Positions 41,351 to 50,727 are shown, numbered from the stretch's first letter. The stretch is DNA of 64,000 bases from Flavobacterium sp. UBA7665 (GCA_002483285.1 DLHP01000030.1:124001-188000); one strand, 5' to 3'. A program made the numbers and translations. The notes: generated from the letters alone by a model not told the origin.

Positions 41351-44300
41351 CTACTTCTGGATTGATGAATTCGTTTTCGATTCTTCTCCCTTAATCATGT
41401 CTAGCTGGTATTGCGCCTCGTCCACGACATCCTGGTAATTCGCGAAATTTTTGATCACGCTATCTAAGATGTAAGTGGCCTGGAAACTGTCCTTGAGCGC
41501 ATAGAAATTCTTGGCCATGACCACGAGCCCTTTCGCGCCGAAGTATTTGTAACCCGAATAATCTTTCGTAAGTTTTTGGATCGACGTGTTCGATGCCTCG
41601 TACTTGCCTTCCTTGTTTTTGAAATACGCATCGTAAAACAACGCCTCGGCAGCCAATTCGCCTTTGGCAATTGCTTGGAGTTTGGCATAAGCGGCTTTGG
41701 CCTTGGTCTCATCGCCTGAGTTCATGGCCGAACGCGCCACGATAATTTGCGCATCCGATTTGACCTTGTCATCCATTTTAGGATTCGCCAAAACCTTGTC
41801 GGCATACACCACGGCATTCGGGTAATCCTTTTGCTCGTAATAGGTTTTCATCAAATTCGATTGCGCGAAAGTCACGTTCTGCGGGAAATCGGCTTCGGTT
41901 TCGAGTCGTTTTAAAGTGGCAACCGCTTTGGCATCATCATTCTTTTTCATGTAGATTTCGGCGAGGCGAACCAGTGATTGCTCGGTAAATTCATTCCTTG
42001 CTTTCGAAGCGACGAACTCGTAATTCGGGATCGCGTTATTGGGCTGATTGTCGGCATAATAAGACTGAGCGAGGTAGAAATTCGCCTTAAGCGAGTGGAT
42101 GCCGTTCGGGAATTTCACCGTGTAATTGCTCAAAGTCGAAATCGCCTGTTTGGTGTTGTTCTGCGAGAATTGCTTTTCGGCAGCTTCGTAAGTGTCGTTG
42201 TCGAGGTCGGCATCAGAAACCTCAACGAAATCCAGCGTACGAACCCACGATGCGTATTCATCGACCTTTCCATTATCGACATAAATGAGCCTGGCCGTAG
42301 CAACTGCCTCAAGCGCTTCGGGACTTTTTGGGAACTCAGAAGCGATCTTCTTGAACTTCACCAAAGCCTGCGCATCGTTGTCGGCATTGTAATAAATCAA
42401 GCCTTGTCTGAGCATCGCTTTCGACGCATACGAGCCGTTCCTGTTCTCGTTAATCAGTTGGTCATAAGTTTTGATCGCCGAATCATTTTTCTTTTCAGAA
42501 ACGTAAGTATTCCCCAACTCAAACAATGCATCATCGCGATATTGCGATTTTGGAAACGCCCCAACAAACTTGTTCAAATCTTCAATCTTACGGTCGTTTT
42601 TGCTCACAAATCCGTAGCTCACCGCTTTCTGGAAAGCTGCGTAATCGGCATCCACACCTTTGAGTTCGATGACTTTATTGTACGCGTCCATCGCGGGCCA
42701 ATATTTCGCGGTCACGAAACGGCAATCGCCGAGCCTGAGATACGCATCAACGAGGCGGGTTTTGTCGTCTTTGGCTGTTTCAAGGTAACTCTGGAAATAA
42801 TTCCCGGCCTGGTCGTATTCCTTTTGCTTGAAATAAGCGTAGGCGATATTGTAATTGATATTTTTATTTTCGGGTGTCGATTTGGCTTCGGGAAAAGCCA
42901 CAAATTGCTTGAAGCTGAGTAGCGCTTCGTTGAAATTGTCGAGCACATACTCGGTTTCGCCTTTCCAGAATGTGGCACGCGCCGAAAACTTGGCATCGCT
43001 GGGTTGTGCGATTGATTTTTTGAACATCACGAGCGCGTCGGCGTAACTGCCATCGGTGTACAATTCGAGTCCTCGATAAAAAGTCACTTTTTGGTAGGCC
43101 GCTTTGTTTGAGAATTTGTTTTTCTCGAGCAAATCGAGTGCGCCTTTGTAGTTTTTAGAAGTAATGTAGGAGTTGATCAGCAAAGTCTCGACTTCAGTTT
43201 TGCTCGGTGAATTTGGGTATTTGTTGAGGAAATTTGCCAAAACATCCGGAACCGATTGGTACGAGTTCCCGATTTCATAACTGAGTTTTGCGTAATTCAA
43301 ACTCGCATCTTCTTGAATTTTAAGATCGAAATCCATTTCCGAAGCATTCTTGAACGCGTTTAAAGCCTGCTGCTTCCTATCGGTCTTGAAATAACTTTCC
43401 CCCAAATGGTAATAGGCATTTTGTGCTACGAAATCCTTACCGTCGATGATTTTATTGAATTGCGAAATGGCATTCTCGTAGTCTTTTTGTTGATAGTACG
43501 CGTAACCCAATTGGTAAAAATCGGTGTTGTTCCAGCGGCCTTTCTTGCCTTTGTATTCTTTTAGGTACGGAATCGCCTTATCGTATTGCTTGAGGTTGAA
43601 ATAGCTTTCACCGATGATTTTATTGAGCTCGGATTTCTCGAGCGCGTTGGATTTGGCCATCGCCGTTTGCCCGGTTTGGATGGCTTTCTCAAACTTACCG
43701 AGTTTGAAATTCATGTCGGCTTGGAAATACGATAGTTTCTCCTTGTATTTTTCCTCGCCCGAAACTTCATCGAAATACTTCGTGGCTTCTTTGTAGTCGT
43801 TACCTTCATACGCCATGAAACCCAAATAATACTTGGCTTGCGAACCAAAATCCTTGGAATTTACGACCTTATTAAAATACGGCGTGGCTTCCTTTTTCTT
43901 ACCTGCCGAGAAAAAACTGTAGCCTTTCTGGAAGTTGAATTTGTCGAGGTCGTCGTAACTCAGTGAATTTTCATCGACCTTGTCAAACCATTCGAGCGCC
44001 TGTGGGTATTTGCCCTGATCAAAATAGAAGTGCGCCACTTCAATGTACGCCTGATTTTGCTTCGGGCTTGTGGGGTAATCGCGAACGAAACTTTCCATCG
44101 CTTCATCCGCACCCGATTGGTTGAGCCTTATGGCGCAATTGGCGCTGTAATAGCTGCAATCGGCTTGCACTTCGAGGCTTTTGCTTTCTGATTTTACTTT
44201 GTCAAAAATCAGTTGTGCCGATAAATACTGGTTGTTCCTGTACAGCGAAACCGCCCTGTCATAATCTTCGAGTTCGTGCGTGTAGATGGCCGATTTTTGG

Positions 44301-44362
44301 GCCGAAACGCCAGCAGAAACAACGAAAAAAAGCAGGAGAAAAAAACGGGATAGTTGGTGCAT
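41351..44362 (-). CDS. Large exported TPR-repeat protein
   Basis: 1003 residues. Signal peptide MHQLSRFFLLLFFVVSAGVSAQ, then tetratricopeptide repeats nearly throughout: AIYTHELEDYDRAVSLYRN, AYIEVAHFYFDQGKYPQALEWF, YQLGYAYYQQKDYENAISQF, NINYNIAYAYFKQKEYDQAGNYF, ALFELGNTYVSEKKNDSAIKTY, NFYLAQSYYADNQPNNAIPNYE. There is no lipobox or membrane helix after the signal, so it is periplasmic or outer-membrane associated. It acts as a protein-protein scaffold by family; the partner is likely the barrel encoded directly downstream. It is larger than the T9SS TPR lipoprotein PorW/SprE and lacks a lipobox, so I do not assign it there. Confidence 0.85.
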   Translation of the reverse strand: MHQLSRFFLLLFFVVSAGVSAQKSAIYTHELEDYDRAVSLYRNNQYLSAQLIFDKVKSESKSLEVQADCSYYSANCAIRLNQSGADEAMESFVRDYPTSPKQNQAYIEVAHFYFDQGKYPQALEWFDKVDENSLSYDDLDKFNFQKGYSFFSAGKKKEATPYFNKVVNSKDFGSQAKYYLGFMAYEGNDYKEATKYFDEVSGEEKYKEKLSYFQADMNFKLGKFEKAIQTGQTAMAKSNALEKSELNKIIGESYFNLKQYDKAIPYLKEYKGKKGRWNNTDFYQLGYAYYQQKDYENAISQFNKIIDGKDFVAQNAYYHLGESYFKTDRKQQALNAFKNASEMDFDLKIQEDASLNYAKLSYEIGNSYQSVPDVLANFLNKYPNSPSKTEVETLLINSYITSKNYKGALDLLEKNKFSNKAAYQKVTFYRGLELYTDGSYADALVMFKKSIAQPSDAKFSARATFWKGETEYVLDNFNEALLSFKQFVAFPEAKSTPENKNINYNIAYAYFKQKEYDQAGNYFQSYLETAKDDKTRLVDAYLRLGDCRFVTAKYWPAMDAYNKVIELKGVDADYAAFQKAVSYGFVSKNDRKIEDLNKFVGAFPKSQYRDDALFELGNTYVSEKKNDSAIKTYDQLINENRNGSYASKAMLRQGLIYYNADNDAQALVKFKKIASEFPKSPEALEAVATARLIYVDNGKVDEYASWVRTLDFVEVSDADLDNDTYEAAEKQFSQNNTKQAISTLSNYTVKFPNGIHSLKANFYLAQSYYADNQPNNAIPNYEFVASKARNEFTEQSLVRLAEIYMKKNDDAKAVATLKRLETEADFPQNVTFAQSNLMKTYYEQKDYPNAVVYADKVLANPKMDDKVKSDAQIIVARSAMNSGDETKAKAAYAKLQAIAKGELAAEALFYDAYFKNKEGKYEASNTSIQKLTKDYSGYKYFGAKGLVVMAKNFYALKDSFQATYILDSVIKNFANYQDVVDEAQYQLDMIKGEESKTNSSIQK

Positions 44363-44525
44363 TTTCTTAATGGTTTAGAAATTCAAAATTAAGCTACTCT
44401 GCAAGGTATAACGACCCGCTTTAGGCTTTTATTATAAACATTTTTGTAAACAGCGGCGTTTTAGTGGCAAAATTTATTTGGAGAGCCAACGTTATCTTAT
44501 TACTTTTACCGCAAAACAAAACCAC

Positions 44526-45209
44526 ATGTCGCAACCAATCGTTTTTCTTAGGAACGTAGCCATTTATCAAGAGAAAAAAGTCATCTTTTCTAACGTGAAT
44601 CTCGAGGTCAACCACGGCGAATTCATCTACATCATCGGGAAAACCGGAACCGGAAAAAGCAGTTTCATGAAAACGCTATACGCTGACCTTAAACTTGTTG
44701 AAGGACAAGGCAGCATCGTAGATTATGATTTGGCCAACCTCAAGGAAAGCGACATTCCGTACCTGCGACGTAAGATCGGCATCGTATTCCAGGATTTTAA
44801 ATTGCTGCCCGACCGCAGCGTGAGCGACAATATGTTGTTCGTGCTCAAAGCCACGGGCTGGAAAGACAAGGAAGAAATGCAGCACAAAATCGATGAATGC
44901 TTAGACAAAGTCGATTTGAAATCGGTAGCCGACAAAATGCCGCACCAACTCTCGGGCGGTGAACAACAACGTACCGCGATTGCGCGTGCGCTTTTGAATG
45001 ATCCAGAACTCATCCTCGCCGACGAACCTACCGGAAACCTCGATCCGCAAACCAGCGTAGAAGTATTGGGCGTATTGCGCAAAATCAACGAGAACGGAAA
45101 AACGGTCATCATGGCCACACACGATTACGCCTTGCTCATGAAATTCCCATCCAAAACGCTCAAATGCGAGGACGGAAAAATCTTCGAGGTCGTACAGCGT
45201 ACGGTTTAA
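44526..45209 (+). CDS. ftsE: Cell-division ABC ATPase FtsE
   Basis: 227 residues from the ATG at 44526 (MSQPIVFLRNVAIYQEKKVI). Walker A is GKTGTGKSSFMKTLYADL, the signature LSGGEQQRTAIARAL, and Walker B ILADEPTGNLDP. Size and sequence fit FtsE, which pairs with FtsX to activate murein hydrolases at the septum. LolD/MacB-type ATPases are the main alternative; the N-terminal pattern and EVVQRTV ending favour FtsE. No ftsX is adjacent: the next gene is convergent and overlaps the last 4 bases. It is divergent from the TPR gene. Confidence 0.85.
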   Translation: MSQPIVFLRNVAIYQEKKVIFSNVNLEVNHGEFIYIIGKTGTGKSSFMKTLYADLKLVEGQGSIVDYDLANLKESDIPYLRRKIGIVFQDFKLLPDRSVSDNMLFVLKATGWKDKEEMQHKIDECLDKVDLKSVADKMPHQLSGGEQQRTAIARALLNDPELILADEPTGNLDPQTSVEVLGVLRKINENGKTVIMATHDYALLMKFPSKTLKCEDGKIFEVVQRTV

Positions 45210-46033
45210 TTCTCCTTTTTATAGACGTGGGGATTTTCTTTGATTCCCTTTTTGAAAATCTTGCGGATGGCCATGCGCAGGAAAGTATCGCATTGTAAAA
45301 TCAAATCGCTTATTGCATTTTCTGGACGTCCGCGGAAAGAAGTCACGTGAAAGGTATCGGTTTCTAGCAAGGGCGTTTTCGAGAAATAATAATTCGAGAT
45401 GCAGCAACGGAAACCATCAAAAGTCACAGGCGATACCGAATGCAACGAATGGTTGTGCGTAGCCATAATCGCCAATCGGTTGAATTTGCTGTGGACAGTG
45501 ATTTGTTTTTCCTTCAATCCATTGGGCCACAACTCTAAATTTCCGCCATAAGATTCCTCCCAATCGGGCGTCACATAATACAACAAATTCAAGACTCGCC
45601 AACGTTCGCGATCCTTATCGTGCGAGTTGTCGAGATGCGGATTGAGAAATTGTTTGTGTGCCATGCCAGAAAGTCCGCCCGCGTATAAATTTTCATCCGG
45701 AATGGCCGATTCGATTCCGCAGATTTTACCGATCAGTTCTACCACTTTTTTATCCTGGAACGCATAAATCGTCTCCTCGAGCAACGGGTGATATTGGTTC
45801 ATTTGCGCCGCCACGTATTTGTCTTCACGGATGCTTTTCTTGAGCACCATTTCGTGCGGTTTGGGGAAAACGCTGTACAATTGTTTGGCAAAATCCTCGG
45901 GCAGTAAATCATCGAGAAAACAATATCCAATCGCGTCTTTTGAACTTGAAAATTGCAATTGAAGTTCGGCCGACTGGCTTTCAATTCTGGCGCAAATCAT
46001 TTTGGCGATATCAATTCTGCTAATAATTTCCAT
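45206..46033 (-). CDS. 2-oxoglutarate/Fe(II)-dependent oxygenase (prolyl-4-hydroxylase-type fold)
   Basis: 275 residues, no signal peptide. NPHLDNSHDKDRERWRVLNLLYYV contains the H-x-D iron ligands. GGNLELWPNG is the usual strand after it, and HSVSPVTFDGFRCCISNYYF supplies the distal His and the 2-oxoglutarate arginine. The first ~60 residues form a helical lead (FLDDLLPEDFAKQLYSVF) common in this group. These enzymes hydroxylate or oxidise a protein, amino acid or small molecule; its setting between ftsE and glycosyltransferases suggests a cell-surface building block, but that is inference. It overlaps ftsE by 4 bases tail to tail. Confidence 0.85.
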   Translation of the reverse strand: MEIISRIDIAKMICARIESQSAELQLQFSSSKDAIGYCFLDDLLPEDFAKQLYSVFPKPHEMVLKKSIREDKYVAAQMNQYHPLLEETIYAFQDKKVVELIGKICGIESAIPDENLYAGGLSGMAHKQFLNPHLDNSHDKDRERWRVLNLLYYVTPDWEESYGGNLELWPNGLKEKQITVHSKFNRLAIMATHNHSLHSVSPVTFDGFRCCISNYYFSKTPLLETDTFHVTSFRGRPENAISDLILQCDTFLRMAIRKIFKKGIKENPHVYKKEN

Positions 46034-46059
46034 TGTTCGGATAAAAAATATTTTCTTTG

Positions 46060-46067
46060 CAAATATA
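46060..46067 (-). promoter_or_regulatory. Probable -7 element of the oxygenase gene
   Basis: TATATTTG on the minus strand, 26 bases before the ATG at 46033, matches TAnnTTTG. The 51-base spacer to the divergent gene at 46085 must also hold that gene's promoter. Confidence 0.45.
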
Positions 46068-46084
46068 TCACTTAAAACCTCCCG

Positions 46085-46981
46085 ATGCTTTCCATTTTAA
46101 TCCCGGTGTACAACTACGAAGCGTTTCCGCTGGTTTGTGAAATCCAGGCGCAAGCGACCAAGGCTGGGATTGCATTTGAAATTTTGTGTTTTGATGACGC
46201 CTCGACGCAGCGTTACACCAACAACGATAAAATCAACGAGCTCGAGCACGCGAGTTATGCCATTTTAGAGACCAACATCGGGCGCAGCAAAATCAGGAAC
46301 CTGCTCGCTAAAACGGCACGTTATGATTGGTTGCTGTTCCTCGATACCGACGTTTTACCCAAGAATAAAAAACTGATTGCTACCTATTTGCCTTATCTCG
46401 ATGCCGAACCCAAGGTAGTCAACGGTGGTATTTTATACCAAGGAATCCGACCCGATAAAAGACGTGTATTCCGTTGGCTTTACGGTAGCAAACGCGAAGC
46501 ACTTTCGGCCAAAAGACGACGTAGAAATCCATATTTGTCTTTGCTTACGCTCAATTTTGCCATCCACAAATCCATATTTTCAAAAGTCGCTTTCAACGAA
46601 GAAATTCCCAACCTGCGGCATGAAGACACTTTGTTTTCGTACGACTTAATGCAGGCCCAAGTGCCCATCATCCACATCAAAAATCCGGTTTACCATTTGG
46701 GAATCGACGTTTTCGAGACCGCCATCCGCAAAGAAAATGAATCTCTGATCGCACTCAAATTCCTTACCGACCATAAGCTGTTGACGCCCAATTACCTTAG
46801 GATTTCAAAACTGTTCGACCGTTTGAAAAGACTCAATCTCGTGGGTTTGTTTGCCGTTATGCATCGCGCAACACGATCCCTGTTATTGACCAATTTATCG
46901 AGTGCTTATCCGTCGCTGCGGATTTTTGACCTGTACCGCATCGGGTATTTATGTAACCTTGAAAAAAACGGCCATGTATAA
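46085..46981 (+). CDS. Family 2 glycosyltransferase
   Basis: 298 residues. ILIPVYNYEAFPLVCEI at the N-terminus, FEILCFDDASTQ and LLFLDTDVLPKNKKL (the DxD metal/nucleotide site) identify a GT2. PNLRHEDTLFSYDLMQAQVPIIHI is the region usually holding the catalytic base (the E-D pair). C-terminal residues are basic (RLKRLNLVGLFAVMHRATRSL) and may contact the membrane. Donor and acceptor are unknown. It starts a three-gene operon: the methyltransferase start lies inside its last 8 bases. Confidence 0.88.
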   Translation: MLSILIPVYNYEAFPLVCEIQAQATKAGIAFEILCFDDASTQRYTNNDKINELEHASYAILETNIGRSKIRNLLAKTARYDWLLFLDTDVLPKNKKLIATYLPYLDAEPKVVNGGILYQGIRPDKRRVFRWLYGSKREALSAKRRRRNPYLSLLTLNFAIHKSIFSKVAFNEEIPNLRHEDTLFSYDLMQAQVPIIHIKNPVYHLGIDVFETAIRKENESLIALKFLTDHKLLTPNYLRISKLFDRLKRLNLVGLFAVMHRATRSLLLTNLSSAYPSLRIFDLYRIGYLCNLEKNGHV

Positions 46982-47717
46982 CGCGCTCAAAAAAATCGCT
47001 ACCAAACTCATCCCACGCCGATTGTTGTTCGAGCATGAGGAGAAATTGCGTGGCTTGTATTCTATCTTTAATAGCGGAAACCGTTTTGAGTGTAATGTCT
47101 GCGGTAAAAAACTCGACCATTTCGTGGTCAACCACCGCGACGATTTGCTGTGTCCCAATTGCGGCAGCCTGCGAAGAAACCGCCGTTTGTGGCAATTGAT
47201 CCAGGTAGAATTTTTAAATCCCGGCATGAGTGTTTTGGATTTTTCGCCTTCGCGTTGCCTGTACCGCCGCATGAAAAAAATAGATGGTATCCGTTACGAA
47301 AGTACCGACCTTTCTGGCGATTTCATGGCCGACCACCAATTCGACATCACGCAATTGGCCGCCGCCGACAACACTTACGATTTAATTATCTGTTACCACA
47401 TCCTCGAGCACATCTCCAACGACCGTTTGGCCATGCAGGAACTTTTCAGGGTAATGAAACCCGGCGCGACCGCTTTGGTACAGACGCCATTCAAGGACGG
47501 CGACATTTACGAAGACGACAGCATTGTGAGTGAGACCGATCGGTTGAAGCATTTCGGACAGGAAGACCACGTGCGCATCTACTCGGTAGACGGTTTGCAG
47601 GAACGGCTTTCGGCGGCCGGTTTTACAGTCGACGTCAGGAAATATACCACCGATGAAAACCGTTATGGTTTAAGCACCGACGAAACCATTCTTGTATTGA
47701 CCAAACCCAAAATGTAA
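46974..47717 (+). CDS. SAM-dependent methyltransferase with N-terminal zinc-ribbon-like motif
   Basis: 247 residues from the ATG at 46974, 8 bases before the previous stop; the frame extends upstream but into that gene. Residues about 40-65 have CNVCGKKL and CPNCGS, two CxxC pairs like a zinc ribbon. Then a class I methyltransferase fold: GMSVLDFSPSRCLYRRM (motif I, unusual with FSPS instead of GxGxG), STDLSGDFMADHQFDIT and YDLIICYHILEHISNDRLAMQELFRVMKPGA. Related proteins in glycan clusters modify sugars. The following glycosyltransferase overlaps its stop codon by one base. Confidence 0.82.
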   Translation: MYNALKKIATKLIPRRLLFEHEEKLRGLYSIFNSGNRFECNVCGKKLDHFVVNHRDDLLCPNCGSLRRNRRLWQLIQVEFLNPGMSVLDFSPSRCLYRRMKKIDGIRYESTDLSGDFMADHQFDITQLAAADNTYDLIICYHILEHISNDRLAMQELFRVMKPGATALVQTPFKDGDIYEDDSIVSETDRLKHFGQEDHVRIYSVDGLQERLSAAGFTVDVRKYTTDENRYGLSTDETILVLTKPKM

Positions 47718-48640
47718 TGCCTTATTTCTCGATTGTCATACCGGTTTACAACAAGGCGGCCTTTCTCAAGGCGACGCTCGACAGCGTGCTCACACAAAGT
47801 TTCACCGATTTCGAGCTGATCTTGGTCAACGACGGATCGACCGACGACAGCGCCAAAGTGATTGCCGGTTTCAAAGACGACCGCGTCCGGTATTTTGAAA
47901 AGGAAAACGGCGGCGCCTCGACTGCCCGGAATTTCGGAATCGCGCAAGCCACTTCGCGTTACCTCACCTTCCTCGATGCCGATGATTATTGGTATCCTGA
48001 TTTCCTGCAGGAGATGTTTCGGCTAACCAACCGCTTTGCCTACGAGAAGATTTTTGCCGCGGCGATAGAGATTGAAATGCCCGAAAAAGTGTTCCCCGCG
48101 CAGTATTCGATTGCGCTCGGGCCTGACGCACAAATCGTGGATTACTTCGACGCCAGCACCCGAACCACCGCCATTTGTACGTCTTGCGCGGTATTCGAGA
48201 AAAGCCTGTTTGAGGAAATCGGCAACTTCGACACCAACATCAAAAGTGGCCAGGATACCGATCTGTGGATTCGGATGGGACTGAAATATCCGGTAGTTTT
48301 CTCTTCAAAAATACTCGCGCGCTATGTTTATGATGCGCAGAGCCTTTCTAAAAACAAAGCACACGTTAAAAAACTCGATTTCTCTAAATTTGCCACAGAG
48401 GAAAAATCCAACGCAAAACTTAAAAAATTCCTTGATTTGAACCGCTATTCTTTTGCGGTGCGCTGCAAGCTCCACGGCAACTTGGCGTTGTTCACGGAAT
48501 ACCGACGCGCCATCGACCTGCGAAATTTGTCATTGAAGAAACGCGTACTCGTAGACCTGCCTGCAACGGTTTTAAAAGGATTGATTGAATTGAACCTACT
48601 GCTCGTGAGGCTGGGAATCAGCCGTTCGGCTTTCAAATAG
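47717..48640 (+). CDS. Family 2 glycosyltransferase
   Basis: 307 residues. FSIVIPVYNKAAFLKATLDSV, then ELILVNDGSTDDSA and YLTFLDADDYW (DxD) give the GT2 fold. SGQDTDLWIRMGLKY is the conserved ED-like segment near residue 175. The C-terminal KKRVLVDLPATVLKGLIELNLLL is hydrophobic and possibly membrane-associated. Translational coupling with the methyltransferase (stop and start share one base) places it in the same glycan pathway. It overlaps the convergent methyltransferase gene on the minus strand by 8 bases. Confidence 0.88.
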   Translation: MPYFSIVIPVYNKAAFLKATLDSVLTQSFTDFELILVNDGSTDDSAKVIAGFKDDRVRYFEKENGGASTARNFGIAQATSRYLTFLDADDYWYPDFLQEMFRLTNRFAYEKIFAAAIEIEMPEKVFPAQYSIALGPDAQIVDYFDASTRTTAICTSCAVFEKSLFEEIGNFDTNIKSGQDTDLWIRMGLKYPVVFSSKILARYVYDAQSLSKNKAHVKKLDFSKFATEEKSNAKLKKFLDLNRYSFAVRCKLHGNLALFTEYRRAIDLRNLSLKKRVLVDLPATVLKGLIELNLLLVRLGISRSAFK

Positions 48641-49619
48641 ATTTTTTGCGGTAGACGCCAAACATCGCGTCGTTCTCGCCGTGGGTTTGACAGAATCGGT
48701 CTTCGGCGGCAACCAGATTGGCAATCAGTTGTTTGGCGGTTGCATCGTCTTTGAGGAAATTGTGCGCGATGTCTTTGAGCAGGATGTGTGTAATATTCCA
48801 ACCGAGCGGCTTTTCTTCGACCACCGTAAAATTTTGTCGCAAGGCCGGAACCAGGTTTTCTGAATCGGGCGCTTCCGACGGATCGTTGAGCAGCATGCGG
48901 ATCAAACCCGGACGGTACACTTTTTTCTTCACGCTTTTCCCATCGAGTAAGGTTTTGTAGACAGCGGGCAATTCCCTTAGCAAACGGTTGGCTTCGGCAA
49001 GCTGCGACTGCCGCCATTGCAAACGATTGGGTCCGCAGAATTCGTTGACGAGCACAATTCCGTTGTCTGTGAGTAAAGGCGCAATATGGTTTTTGAGAAA
49101 ACCGTCGATATCGTTGAAATGGTGTAAACTCGCATTGAATAAGATTACGTCGAATTTCTTACCGCCAAAATCCATCCTGAAAAAATCATCGCAAAAATAG
49201 TCGATGTCGAAGTGGTGTTCCTTGGCCAAACGTTTGGCCTTATCGATGCTGCCTTGCGACACATCAATACCGGTAATACTTTCAAAATTAGGGTATTTGG
49301 CAAAGTTGCGTTCGTGTCCGCCGTCGCCGCAACCAATCGAGAGCAGATTGACGTTGCTTTTATCGTTCAGGTATTTGTTCCAGAAATAATCCTCGTAAAA
49401 CGTATTTTCATCGCCCGAGATTTTGCGGTTCCAGGTTTTCTTGATTTCGGGGATGATCCAAAAATCTGAAACCGAGGCGTAAACGTCCCATTTGGTGGCC
49501 ACACGGCTTTCGAGCGAAACGCGAAACAATCGCGACAAAATAAACCGCGTGCCTTTGAATTTGGCTTTATAGTAGAGGTCGGTGAAATCGCCCCAAGTGA
49601 CTAATGACGTATCTTTCAT
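48633..49619 (-). CDS. SAM-dependent class I methyltransferase
   Basis: 328 residues from the ATG at 49619 (MKDTSLVTWGDFTDLYYKAKF), which overlaps the upstream gene's stop as ATGA. Motif I is VNLLSIGCGDGGHERNFA, then ITGIDVSQGSIDKAKRLAKE, DIDYFCDDFFRMDF and FDVILFNASLHHFNDIDGFL. The first ~85 residues form an extra helical lead with FYEDYFWNKYLNDKS, and ~100 residues after the catalytic fold are variable. The substrate is unknown; together with the GT4 enzyme it forms a two-gene minus-strand unit inside the glycan district. Confidence 0.85.
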   Translation of the reverse strand: MKDTSLVTWGDFTDLYYKAKFKGTRFILSRLFRVSLESRVATKWDVYASVSDFWIIPEIKKTWNRKISGDENTFYEDYFWNKYLNDKSNVNLLSIGCGDGGHERNFAKYPNFESITGIDVSQGSIDKAKRLAKEHHFDIDYFCDDFFRMDFGGKKFDVILFNASLHHFNDIDGFLKNHIAPLLTDNGIVLVNEFCGPNRLQWRQSQLAEANRLLRELPAVYKTLLDGKSVKKKVYRPGLIRMLLNDPSEAPDSENLVPALRQNFTVVEEKPLGWNITHILLKDIAHNFLKDDATAKQLIANLVAAEDRFCQTHGENDAMFGVYRKKSI

Positions 49620-50707
49620 AGCGGTTTTGGCAGGATTTGCGCCCATTTTTCGGCAATGGATTCGAGTGAGAGGTATTTCACGCTGGCGGCTGCATTGGCT
49701 TTACAACGCGCGTACAACACTTCATCATCGACCATTCGGTTCATCGCTTTCGCGAGTGCATCGACATCGTAATTGGGCACGAGAAGCCCGTTTTGTTCGT
49801 TTTGGATGACTTCGCGTGGGCCCGACTCGCAATCGACGGCAACGACTGGCGTACCGTTGGCGAGTGATTCGGCCAATGACAACGGAAAACCTTCAAAATG
49901 ACTCGTGAGTAACGTAAACCTCGCTTTTTTGACTATGCCAAACGGGTTTTTCTGGTAAGGCAATATTGTGACGCAGTCGCCCAATTGGTGTTTTTGTATC
50001 AGTGATTCGATGAGATGCTGGTCGGCACCTTCGCCCATGAGCACGAGTTGGACACCTTTTTCGCAAAGACCGGACAAGGAATAGGCTTCGAGCATCAAGG
50101 TGAAATTCTTGGCTTTTTCGTCGAAGCGTCCAAAGAAAAGGACGAATTTTTCTGGTAATGGCGGCAATTCGGTACTTGAATTTTCGGCAAATCCGACGGG
50201 ATTTTCGATGGTTACCGTGTTTTTAAAATAGTATTTGCTTTTGACCTTGTCTTCAATCGCTTTTGAAACGCAGATGATTTTCTCGGCTTGACCGTAAAGA
50301 ATCTTCGCCAACCCTACACTGTTGGGCAAATAATTTTGGAGGTTGTGGTTCTGGATCAGGTAATACACTTTTCGTTTGCCGTAAATCTGTCGTGTGAACC
50401 ATTCGGAAAGCTGGAAATTGCGCGGGCGGTTGTCTATGATGGTACCGATTTGATAATCCTCGAGGTATTTTTTAAGCAAACCCGCCTTGACGAATTTGCG
50501 TTTCCAGCGCGGCTCGATCTTGGCGAGTGCTCCCAAATTGAGCAACACGCCGGCGTAATCGTAATCCTGGGTTTCTGTGAGGATAATGTTGTGGATTTCA
50601 AAACCGAGACCATCGAGGATAAAGCTCAAATGCCCGGCAAAACGTTCTGCACCGCCACCGCCAAGTGCATGCGAGAAGATGGCGATTTTAGTTTTGGCAG
50701 TATCCAT
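49616..50707 (-). CDS. Family 4 glycosyltransferase (GT-B fold)
   Basis: 363 residues. IAIFSHALGGGGAERFAGHLSFIL is the acceptor-side N-terminal loop. The donor half has FVLFFGRFDEKAKNFTLMLEAY and SHFEGFPLSLAESLANGTPVVAVDC with the GT4 E-x7-E motif, then ESGPREVI. Retaining transferases of this family add single sugars from nucleotide donors in the cytoplasm. It is the first gene of a minus-strand pair, coupled through ATGA to the methyltransferase gene, and divergent from the glycosyltransferase gene at 50752. Confidence 0.92.
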   Translation of the reverse strand: MDTAKTKIAIFSHALGGGGAERFAGHLSFILDGLGFEIHNIILTETQDYDYAGVLLNLGALAKIEPRWKRKFVKAGLLKKYLEDYQIGTIIDNRPRNFQLSEWFTRQIYGKRKVYYLIQNHNLQNYLPNSVGLAKILYGQAEKIICVSKAIEDKVKSKYYFKNTVTIENPVGFAENSSTELPPLPEKFVLFFGRFDEKAKNFTLMLEAYSLSGLCEKGVQLVLMGEGADQHLIESLIQKHQLGDCVTILPYQKNPFGIVKKARFTLLTSHFEGFPLSLAESLANGTPVVAVDCESGPREVIQNEQNGLLVPNYDVDALAKAMNRMVDDEVLYARCKANAAASVKYLSLESIAEKWAQILPKPL

Positions 50708-50727
50708 TATTATTCTGAAAATGTAAA

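Noticed and set aside
41978..42922. 314-codon plus-strand frame
   Set aside because: Antisense to the TPR gene, no domain pattern; the TPR reading is continuous over 1003 residues.
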